This document shows positions 34,357 through 41,848 of a DNA stretch of 64,000 bases, piece after piece. Each line of letters opens with the position of its first letter. Positions within the stretch are counted from its first letter, which is position 1. Both the position numbers and the translations under genes were made by a program. Source of the DNA: Micromonospora sp. WMMD1128 (GTDB lineage: Bacteria > Actinomycetota > Actinomycetes > Mycobacteriales > Micromonosporaceae); contig NZ_CP114902.1 in assembly GCF_027497235.1 (NCBI RefSeq), forward strand, positions 310,001 to 374,000. Reading direction: 5' to 3'. Under the pieces are notes generated by a model. That model saw nothing but the letters and a program-made list of their open reading frames with translations. It did no database searches and was not told the DNA's origin.

Positions 34357-35022
34357 CCCTGTAATCTGACACCCCCCACGCCGCCACGCCGCCACGCCGC
34401 CACTCCGCCACTCCGCCGCGCCGGCCGTCCTCCGACTCCGTCTCCACCCGCTTTCGCGCGCTGCGGCCTGCGCGCTCCCCAGCCATGCGCCCGATACGCT
34501 CACGTGCCGCGGCCTACCGTGCCTGTCCCCGCTGCTTGCCCGCGCTCTGTCGTGACGTGTGATATCCCGCTCTCGTGCATCGGTCACCAGCTTCGGCCGG
34601 CCATCCTGGCCATGCTCGGCGGCCTTTCCGTACCGCTCGATCTGCTGCAGCGATTTCGTCACAGGGAGTCGCATTTCCTTCGCCTGTGGGCCTCGTCGTC
34701 CACAGACTTTGCTCTGCAGCCATCGAGTCAGCAGTAACCGCTGGTGTCTGCTGCGCCGGTGGCTGCAGAGCAAAGTCAGCGAGAGGTGATGTCGGTGGGC
34801 GTTCAGGACTGTCCTATTTTGAATCATTAGAGGCATTGGTCATGGCGCATCGATCGCCACGGCGGTCGGTGCGCGTCACTTTGGGTGATGTTTACATTCT
34901 GTGACTGCCATTCGGCCCGCGTACCCCGTGGGTCGTGATGGGGTGATCGGCGGATGCCGGGTTTTCCACAGTCGGGGAGGGCGGGGTTGCCGTGGCACCC
35001 GGGGAGGCGCGAGCGTGGCGGG
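34357..35022. other. Gene-poor gap with simple repeats
   Basis: 666 bp with no convincing gene. 34378-34412 is a run of CCGCCAC/CCGCCACT units. 34705-34777 is a long inverted repeat (separate entry). Near the end, before the XRE gene, TTTACATT (34890s) is an A/T-rich possible promoter. Open frames crossing the gap lack family features and ribosome sites. Confidence 0.6.
34705..34777. repeat. 18-bp inverted repeat with nested hairpin
   Basis: GACTTTGCTCTGCAGCCA (34705-34722) and its exact complement (34760-34777) flank a 37-bp loop that holds CAGCAG/CTGCTG as an inner stem. Less GC-rich than the other palindromes here, and not matched elsewhere in the window. Could be a solitary mobile-repeat remnant (MITE- or REP-like). 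Confidence 0.75.
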
Positions 35023-35676
35023 GTGACCGACACCGCCGACGCCGCGCCTGAAGCGGCCACCGCGCCTGAAGCGGCTACCGCCCCCGAAGCGGCCACCGTG
35101 CCGGAGGTGACCGCCGCGCCGGGGGCGGCCTGCGCGCCGGCCGCAGACGAGCGGCCGGCGTTGCTCACCGAACCCTTCGACATCCCCTTCCCGGCCGCCG
35201 GGATCGTCCGTGCGGTCCGCCGCCGCGCCGACGCCAGCCAACGCGAGCTGGCCCGGTTCGCCGGGGTGCACCCGACCACCGTCGGGCGGATCGAGGCGGG
35301 CACCCTGGCACCCAGTCTCGCCATGCTGTCGCGGATCGTGGGTACGGCCGGCTTCCGGCTCGTCGTCGTCGACGAGGCCGGCACGGTGCTCAAGCCGATG
35401 CGTGACCGGGCCGACCTGCGTGACGGCGCCGAGCGGCGATATCCGTCCCACCTCGACATCGTCACCGACCCGGAGCCGGGGGAGTGGTGGGCCGACAGGT
35501 ACGGGCTGGCCCGGCCGCCGGAGACGTTCTACCGCGACCGGGCCGTCCGGGACGCCCTGCGGCGCCGCAGCCAGTGGGAGGTGCGGGTGGCCAAATACCG
35601 CAACGTGCCGCCCCCGAAGGACCCGCAGCGGTGCGGATACCGCGGCGGCCCGCCGATCCGCTGGAGAGCGAAGTGA
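35023..35676 (+). CDS. XRE-family helix-turn-helix protein
   Basis: 217 aa. After a repetitive acidic-Ala leader (APEAATAPEAATAPEAAT), the HTH_3 domain is at about 60-110: VRRRADASQRELARFAGVHPTTVGRIEAG then SLAMLSRIVGTAGFRLVV. The C-terminal 90 residues (PSHLDIVTDPEPGEWWADRYGLARPP) are seen in actinobacterial XRE regulators of unknown role. GTG 35023 is supported by a GGGGAGG site at some distance; the longer frame from 34954 is less likely. Regulator of an unknown target, possibly itself. Confidence 0.75.
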   Translation: MTDTADAAPEAATAPEAATAPEAATVPEVTAAPGAACAPAADERPALLTEPFDIPFPAAGIVRAVRRRADASQRELARFAGVHPTTVGRIEAGTLAPSLAMLSRIVGTAGFRLVVVDEAGTVLKPMRDRADLRDGAERRYPSHLDIVTDPEPGEWWADRYGLARPPETFYRDRAVRDALRRRSQWEVRVAKYRNVPPPKDPQRCGYRGGPPIRWRAK

Positions 35677-35699
35677 CGGGCCGCCGCGCGCAGCGCCGA

Positions 35700-38600
35700 T
35701 CAGTCGTCGTTCAGGATCGTCCCTACCGCGGACGGGTCGGCGAGCCGGAGCCCCGGCACCCCGGCCACGTACAGCGTGAGCCGCTCGTCCGCCTCGCGTT
35801 TGCGGTCGCCGCGCACGGTGACCGGGAAGGCCAGCGAGGTCCGGCCCGGGGCCAGGATCCGGCAGCCCACGTACGGGTCGTAGTCCGAGCCGGCCTGAGC
35901 CGTGGTGCCGTAGGTGGTCGCGCAGATCAGGGCCGGCTCGGAGAGCGGACGGGACACGGTGACCGTGAACGTCATCGTGCTGGTGCCCTTGTCGCCCTCG
36001 GTCACCGAGGTGTCGGCCACCCGCAGCGCGGCACGCGAGGCGAACCGGGCCACCTGGGGGTCGTGGTCGCTGGCGCCCCGGTCGCCCAGATCCGTGGCGT
36101 CCGTGGGGTAGTCGGCGTTGATGTGCGCCGTACGCACCTGCACCAGGTCGTCGTGCATCGGGTCGTTGACGAACATGTTGTCCAGGGTCTGCGCCTGCCC
36201 ACTGAAGGTGTACGAGTAGGCCGACGCCGGAGCGTCCGCGACCAGGTCGTCCCAGAGGTTGTGCAGGCCGGCCTGGTAGAGCGGGGCGAGCTGGTCCGAC
36301 AGGGTCGGGTTCTGCCCGGTCGCGATCGGGTCGTCCGGCCGCGGGAAGACATTCAGGTCGCCGCCGTAGACCACCCGCGCGTTCGGGTCGGTGGCCTCGA
36401 CCGCCCGCACCAGCGCGGCCCCGTACGCCGCCTGCTCGCGGCGCTGCCCGACCCGGCTGTCCGGGCCGGACGAGAAGTGGTTGGCGACCGCCCAGAGCGT
36501 GAACCGCTCGGCCGAGCCGGGCGCCGCCTTCACGGTGAACCGGGCCAACTGCGCCGCGCGGGTGTAGACGTTGCTGCCGTCCACCCCGGTCGACCTGTCG
36601 ACATCGGCCGGCAGCACCGCGTTGAACGCCTTCGGGTTCTGCACGTCCGCGTTGGACGGCAACGCGGCAGACCGATACTGGACGGTCGGCGCGGACCCCA
36701 GCAGCGGGTCACCGGCGGTCGCGGAGGCCAGCGCCAGCCGGTCGGTGCGGTAGAGGAAGGCCGAGACGATGCCCCGGGCGTCCGCGCCGGTGCGGTCGTA
36801 CGCGGCGGCGTAGACCGGGCCGCCGGCTGCCGCGACGGCCAGCGCCAACTCCTGCACCGTGTCCGGCGCGCCGTCGGCGTCGTTGCTGTCGCCGCAGGCC
36901 AGGTTGCCGTCGACCACCGAGCAGATGTCCTGGTCCTCGGCCTCCTGCACCAGGATCAGGTCCGGGCTGTGCAGCGAGTGGACGATCTGCCGGGCCTGGG
37001 TGGCCAGCTTCGCGGCGTACGCCTCCGGGCTGGCCGGCACGTAGTCGAACGGCGGGCTGACGCCGGGACAGCCGCTGTTGCCGGCGAAGTCGCAGCCGTC
37101 GAACGGGTCGTCCCGGTAGTCGTACAGGTTCTCCACGTTGTAGGTGGCGACCGCCACCTCGCTGTTCCGGTCCGCCGGGCGCGGCGGGTTGTTCTCCGCC
37201 GGGTCCGCGCCACCGGTGAGGGTGAGCTGTTCGGGTTGCACGCTGTACTTGCTGAACGCGTACGAGACGGCGCCGTAGGCGTCCTCGGTCAGCGTGTCGA
37301 ACGTGCGGGCCTCGGGCAGCAGCGCGCCGGAGTCGGCGGCGGTCGCCTTCACGCCACCGGCCCCCAGCAGGATCCGCTGGTTGTTCCCGTTGTCGAAGAG
37401 CGTGCCCGGGATGTCGTCAAGCGGGTGCGCGTCGCGGAACACCCGACGGGCGTACGGGTCGGACCGCTTCATGATCGGGTCTTCGCGGTCCAGCACGTAG
37501 ATCTCCGAGTCGGCGGTGGAGGCGTAGATGTGCCGGGGCGCGGAGACGCCACTGCCGGCGCGAACCCGCATCCGTTCGCCCTCGTGCCGTTCCCAGAACA
37601 GGTCGGCGGCGTCCGCCTCGGCCGGCGGGACCGCGTCGGTCACCCCGACCACGGAGTCCACGTCGAGGCCCGAGTCGAGCTTGCGGACCAGCGAGGCGCC
37701 GGAGAGTTGGGTCTGGTCGAAGTATTCCGAGACCCGGCCGCGCAGCACGACCTCGTCGCCGACGGTCGGGGCGTAGCCGCCGATCAGCGTGGTGAACGAG
37801 CCCATGAAGACGTAGAGGCCGTCCGAGGTGAGCGGGTCCCCGTCCTCGCTGCCGAGCCGGCTCTGGAGATAGAAGCCCCACTGGTCCGCCCCGGCCGAAC
37901 TGCGGGTCAGGGACCTGCTGGTGATCACGCCGCGGACGTCGTACAGCATGGGGCTGGTGCCGTTTCCGGTGGCCGGCGCGAGCGGCGACCGGTCGGTGCG
38001 CCCGCTCTCGTCGTCGGTGGTGCGGCCCTGCACCTCGCCCACCGACAGCACGCTTGTCGCCTGCACCGCGAGCGTGCAGGTGGCGGTGCCGCCCTCGGCG
38101 TCCGTCGCGGTCACGGTGACCGTGTAGCTGCCGGCCGGCAGGCCGGTCGCGGTCAGCGTCGCACGGGCCGTGCCGCCGACCCCGGCCGCGGGGGTGAACG
38201 CGGTACGGCTGATCGAGCCGCTCACCGGGGCCGGGGCGACTCCGGTGACGGCGAGGTCGGTGACGGTGTCGTCGGCGTCGGTGGCGGTCACCTCACGGGT
38301 CGCGGTGGCGCCCGCCTCCACGATGAGCGCGCCGCCGCACGCAAGCGTCGGTGCCTGGTCGACCGGGCCCCCGCCGTCGACGGCATGGCTGCCCAGCCCG
38401 TCGAACGTGTCGGTGGCGAAGCCGGCCCACTGGGCGGCCGGGTCGAACGGGTCCGTCGGGTCGGTGTCGCCGGCGCTGACCGAGGGCAGCCGGCGCAGCG
38501 TGTTGTCGGCCGTGCTGGTGAGCCCGCTGCCCCACTCACTGCCCGGGTCGACGCCGACCTGGCCGATGGAGTCGACCACCGTGTCGCCCCTGCGCAGCAC

Positions 38601-38972
38601 GATCGCGTCGTCGCCGTTGAACAGCGCCCCGCCGTACGTCTGGTCGGCCTGGGCGAGGATCGTCGGGGTGGCCGCCGAGGCGGCGAAGACGAACACGTCC
38701 CCGGTGGCAACGGTGCCGCTCAGCGCCACGTTCGTCGAGGTGGTGGAGCCGTTGAAGAAGATCTGGAGCTGGTAGCCGCCGGCGGCCAGGTCGACCGGGC
38801 CGCCGGTGCCGTTGAACAGCTCGACGGCCTTGTTGTTGGACGACCCTTCGACGTATTCGGAGATGAACAGGTCGGTGGGCGCGGCGCTGGCCGCGGGGGG
38901 CACGACCACGATTGCCGTGGCGGTGACGGCGGCAGTGGTCGCGAGCACGGCCAGTGTGCGGCGCGGGCGCAT
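35700..38972 (-). CDS. Large secreted nuclease: LTD, endonuclease/exonuclease and Calx-beta domains
   Basis: 1090 aa. Signal peptide 1-31 (MRPRRTLAVLATTAAV..SAA). Lamin-tail domain (about 32-190, LFISEYVEGSSNNKAVELFNG), an Ig-like segment (about 205-305), an OB-like nuclease-associated region (310-450), an EEP nuclease domain (about 620-935) with VATYNVENLYD, LILVQEAEDQD, YGGDLNVFPRPDD and GASDHDPQVA, and a C-terminal Calx-beta repeat (about 945-1085). This is the ExeM/NucH architecture of extracellular DNases. Good GGAGG before ATG 38972. Likely scavenges phosphate or nutrients from DNA. Confidence 0.9.
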   Translation of the reverse strand: MRPRRTLAVLATTAAVTATAIVVVPPAASAAPTDLFISEYVEGSSNNKAVELFNGTGGPVDLAAGGYQLQIFFNGSTTSTNVALSGTVATGDVFVFAASAATPTILAQADQTYGGALFNGDDAIVLRRGDTVVDSIGQVGVDPGSEWGSGLTSTADNTLRRLPSVSAGDTDPTDPFDPAAQWAGFATDTFDGLGSHAVDGGGPVDQAPTLACGGALIVEAGATATREVTATDADDTVTDLAVTGVAPAPVSGSISRTAFTPAAGVGGTARATLTATGLPAGSYTVTVTATDAEGGTATCTLAVQATSVLSVGEVQGRTTDDESGRTDRSPLAPATGNGTSPMLYDVRGVITSRSLTRSSAGADQWGFYLQSRLGSEDGDPLTSDGLYVFMGSFTTLIGGYAPTVGDEVVLRGRVSEYFDQTQLSGASLVRKLDSGLDVDSVVGVTDAVPPAEADAADLFWERHEGERMRVRAGSGVSAPRHIYASTADSEIYVLDREDPIMKRSDPYARRVFRDAHPLDDIPGTLFDNGNNQRILLGAGGVKATAADSGALLPEARTFDTLTEDAYGAVSYAFSKYSVQPEQLTLTGGADPAENNPPRPADRNSEVAVATYNVENLYDYRDDPFDGCDFAGNSGCPGVSPPFDYVPASPEAYAAKLATQARQIVHSLHSPDLILVQEAEDQDICSVVDGNLACGDSNDADGAPDTVQELALAVAAAGGPVYAAAYDRTGADARGIVSAFLYRTDRLALASATAGDPLLGSAPTVQYRSAALPSNADVQNPKAFNAVLPADVDRSTGVDGSNVYTRAAQLARFTVKAAPGSAERFTLWAVANHFSSGPDSRVGQRREQAAYGAALVRAVEATDPNARVVYGGDLNVFPRPDDPIATGQNPTLSDQLAPLYQAGLHNLWDDLVADAPASAYSYTFSGQAQTLDNMFVNDPMHDDLVQVRTAHINADYPTDATDLGDRGASDHDPQVARFASRAALRVADTSVTEGDKGTSTMTFTVTVSRPLSEPALICATTYGTTAQAGSDYDPYVGCRILAPGRTSLAFPVTVRGDRKREADERLTLYVAGVPGLRLADPSAVGTILNDD

Positions 38973-39066
38973 GGAGCCTCCACGATGGGTGGTCGGGAAC
39001 TAACGCACGTTAAGGGCCGTGGCCGTCCGTCGTCCATCCTCCGGGCGGCCGTTTGGTGAAGAGGTG

Positions 39067-40083
39067 TCAGCGGTGACTGTCCAGCCGGTGCACCAGCTCG
39101 GCGACGTCCACACCGTATTCGCACCAGTCCCGGTCCGGCTGGTAGCCCAGCTCCGCGTTGACCTTGAGCATCGACTCGTTGGCCTGCGCGTTCCAGGTCT
39201 GCACCTCGGCCACCTCGGGCTCGGCCGAGCGCAGCTCCAGCAGCATCCGTGCCTTGATGGCACGGTCGATGCCGAAACCGCGGTGCTCACCGACCACGAT
39301 GGTGTCGTACTGATCGGCCCGCGTCGGGTGCTGTGCCGGCACCACCACCTCGGTCAGCCCGGCCACCTCGCCGCTCTCCTCGTGCAACGCCAGCACGATG
39401 TACGGCTTCATGCCCCGCCGGTGCAGGGTGGCGAGGCTGTCCCGGAGCCGCTCGGGATCGTAGGAGCTGGGGCGCAGCTCGCCGTCGTCCATGTCGCGCA
39501 CCTCGGCCTTGGCCCGCGCGTACGCCTCGATGAGCTCGTCCGGCGGCCCGCCCGGGCAGAACTCGACGTGGTAGCCCGCGCTCACCTCGGTGGCCATCTC
39601 GGTCAGCGCCGGCCAGTCCACCCCGCTCAGGTCGAGCACGCTGCGGGTCTCGACGTATTCCCGGGTGAAGCCCAGCGCCTCGTAGAACGCCAGGGCCGGG
39701 GTGTCGCCGACCACCTCCACGCCGATCGACTGGAACCCCTCGTCCCAGACCCGGCGGGCAGCCACCCGCACCAGCTCGCGGCCGAGCCCGGTGCGCCGCA
39801 GCGCCGGATGCACGAGCACCTCGAGCACGCCGATCCCGCCGAGCAGCAGCACGTGCACGTGCCCGACGATCCCGCCGGGGCTGCCGTCCGGCGCCGGATC
39901 CTCCTGGGCGACCCAGGAGATCCGGCGTTCGCCGGGCATCACCTCGGACAGGTATTCCCGTAGGAAGCTCACCCGCCAGGGCGGATCCTGCGGCAGATCC
40001 GCCGCCAGGACCGCGTTCAGCGTGTCCAGCAGTGACGTGATCTCGGCGGACGACGCTGTCCGAGGGTCCCACTCGCGCACCAT
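39067..40083 (-). CDS. Two-domain GNAT acetyltransferase
   Basis: 338 aa, two GNAT folds in tandem, as in mycothiol synthase-like proteins. First domain: GGIGVLEVLVHPALRRTGLGRELVRVAARR (acetyl-CoA loop RxxGxG). Second: GLTEVVVPAQHPTRADQYDTIVVGEHRGFGIDRAIKARML, with NAQANESMLKVNAELGYQP. Substrate unknown. ATG 40083 used; GTG 40086 or the following GTG are close alternatives. Mycothiol synthase itself has similar layout but I do not see enough to name it. Confidence 0.8.
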   Translation of the reverse strand: MVREWDPRTASSAEITSLLDTLNAVLAADLPQDPPWRVSFLREYLSEVMPGERRISWVAQEDPAPDGSPGGIVGHVHVLLLGGIGVLEVLVHPALRRTGLGRELVRVAARRVWDEGFQSIGVEVVGDTPALAFYEALGFTREYVETRSVLDLSGVDWPALTEMATEVSAGYHVEFCPGGPPDELIEAYARAKAEVRDMDDGELRPSSYDPERLRDSLATLHRRGMKPYIVLALHEESGEVAGLTEVVVPAQHPTRADQYDTIVVGEHRGFGIDRAIKARMLLELRSAEPEVAEVQTWNAQANESMLKVNAELGYQPDRDWCEYGVDVAELVHRLDSHR

Positions 40084-40155
40084 CACCCGTCTAGCTTGCC
40101 GTCAACCGCAGCTCGGGGGAAGGGTTGTGGCCGCGAATGTGCGCGCGTCGTCACG

Positions 40156-41457
40156 TCACGTGCCGCTTTTGCGTCCGTACTCGTCGGCTTTGTCGAAGAC
40201 CTCCTGGGCGTACCGCCGCACGTCGTTGTAGGAGAGGATGGCGCCCCACCAGTCGCCCGGGATGGTCATGTTCCGCCCGGCCTTGCACAGGTATTCGCCC
40301 GCGGCCAGCGCCGCGTCGTCGATGTCGTGCGGGTTCTTCACGCCGTCGTTGTCGGCGTCCGCGCCGATCTCCTGCCAGGTGCTCGGGATGAACTGCATCG
40401 GCCCGAGCGCCCGGTCGAAGGTCGTGTCGCCGTCGAGCCGGCCCTGGTCGGTGTCGAGGATCCGGGAGCGGCCACCCTGACCGTCGAGTCGGGCGCCGAG
40501 GATCTCCTTCGAGGTCAGGCCGTCAGGTCGCAGGGTCGCCCCGCCGGCCGTGCCGTGCCGGGACTCGACGAAGCCGATGGCGGCGAGCGTGGTCCAGCTC
40601 AGTTGGCAACTGCGGTGGGTCTGTGCCAGCACCAGTTCGGCGTAGCCGTACGCCTGCAACGCCGTCGCCGGGATCCCGGTGGTGACGCCGACCCGCTGCG
40701 CCCACCCGGTCAGCGCGTCGGCCGGGCGGGCGGCCGGCAGGACCGGATTGGCGGTCGCGCCACCGGCCGGCGGCGAGCCGGACGGCCCGGCGGTGCCGGG
40801 CAGGCCGGTCAGGCCGGGCGCGGCGGTCAGGCCCGGCACGGCGGTCACGCCCGGCACGGTGCCGGTCTGCGGCACAGCCTGGGCCGGGGTGGCGCTGGTG
40901 GCCTCGACCGCGACCGGTTCCGGCTCGCGGACGGCCGCCGGCACGAGTATCGCGCCGACCGCGACGGCGGCCCCGACCAGGGCGAGCAGGAACAGCGCGG
41001 GCAGGGTGGTGCGTCCGCTCGGCCGGCGCGACCACGCCCGGGTGGCCCGGGCCGCGCCCACCGCGAGCTGCCGTGGTCGCACCCGACCAGCGTGCGCGAA
41101 CGGCACCCGCCGACGCCGCCCCCCGGCCGCTGCGACCTCCGCCGCCGCGGGTTCCGCCGTTGCGGACTCGGCCTCCGGCTCCGCTGCCGCGGGTTCTGCC
41201 GCCGGCTCCGCTGCCGCGGGTTCTGCCGCCGGCTTCGCCGCTGTGGACTTGAGCGCCGGCTTCGCCGCTGCGGGCTCGGCCGCCGTGGGCTCCGCTGTGG
41301 ACGCGGTCTCGGGTGCGGTCTTCGCCGGCGGAGAGGCGGGTTCGTCCCGCCGCGGGCGGGGGACCGGCTCGGCGTCGCCGTCGGGCGGCGCGGCGGGTCG
41401 CAGGGGCCGGACCGTCGGTCGCCGTTCGCCGTCCACCACCCGTCGAGTATCACCCAT
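40156..41457 (-). CDS. Membrane-anchored lytic murein transglycosylase (SLT/MltB type)
   Basis: 433 aa. Residues 1-135 are disordered and charged with AAEPAAAEPA repeats, then a transmembrane helix (about 153-175, TLPALFLLALVGAAVAVGAI), a Pro/Gly linker, and the catalytic domain (about 245-430): LSWTTLAAIGFVESRHG with catalytic Glu, GPMQFIPSTWQEIG, DADNDGVKNPHDIDDAALAAGEYLC and ILSYN. Typical of actinobacterial transglycosylases. Cleaves peptidoglycan outside the membrane. Promoter region shared with the divergent FmdB gene. Confidence 0.9.
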   Translation of the reverse strand: MGDTRRVVDGERRPTVRPLRPAAPPDGDAEPVPRPRRDEPASPPAKTAPETASTAEPTAAEPAAAKPALKSTAAKPAAEPAAAEPAAEPAAAEPEAESATAEPAAAEVAAAGGRRRRVPFAHAGRVRPRQLAVGAARATRAWSRRPSGRTTLPALFLLALVGAAVAVGAILVPAAVREPEPVAVEATSATPAQAVPQTGTVPGVTAVPGLTAAPGLTGLPGTAGPSGSPPAGGATANPVLPAARPADALTGWAQRVGVTTGIPATALQAYGYAELVLAQTHRSCQLSWTTLAAIGFVESRHGTAGGATLRPDGLTSKEILGARLDGQGGRSRILDTDQGRLDGDTTFDRALGPMQFIPSTWQEIGADADNDGVKNPHDIDDAALAAGEYLCKAGRNMTIPGDWWGAILSYNDVRRYAQEVFDKADEYGRKSGT

Positions 41458-41495
41458 CCGTGCGACGGCGTCAGGCCCGGCCGTACGCTTACCGC

Positions 41496-41714
41496 ATGCC
41501 CCGGTACGAGTTCCGCTGCCGCGCCTGCGGCGACACCTTCGAGGTCAACCGTCCGATGGCTGAGGCGGGCCGCCCCGCCACCTGCCCCCAGGGTCACCCC
41601 GACACAGTGAAGCTGCTCTCCACCGTGGCGTTCACCGGCCGAGGTGGTGCCGGCCCGGTCGGTGGCACACCGACCCCGGGCGGGGGTTGCTGCGGCGGCG
41701 CCTGCGGCTGCTGA
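41496..41714 (+). CDS. FmdB-type zinc-ribbon protein
   Basis: 72 aa. MPRYEFRCRACGDTFEVNRP with CxxC, then CPQGHPDTVKLLSTVAF, the putative regulatory FmdB zinc ribbon; the tail GGGCCGGACGC is Gly/Cys-rich. Role unknown. Leaderless promoter: TACGCT (41484-41489) 6 nt before ATG. Confidence 0.9.
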   Translation: MPRYEFRCRACGDTFEVNRPMAEAGRPATCPQGHPDTVKLLSTVAFTGRGGAGPVGGTPTPGGGCCGGACGC

Positions 41715-41848
41715 CCCACCGCCGGGCGACCGGGCGCGCGTCTTCTGTGGGAACCTTTGGTCGGAATGTGCCCGTCCGTTCTCACGATGCGTGACGACGC
41801 GATCATAGGGCAGCATGAACCCGACGTCAGCGGGCGGAGGTTCGACGT

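Noticed and set aside
34504..34737. 77-codon plus-strand ORF in the 34.4-35.0 kb gap
   Set aside because: Crosses an inverted repeat, no ribosome site, no family pattern.
35484..39059. 1191-codon open frame on the plus strand opposite the secreted nuclease
   Set aside because: No signal, domain or ribosome site; the minus-strand nuclease has clear catalytic motifs. Long antisense frames are expected at this GC content.
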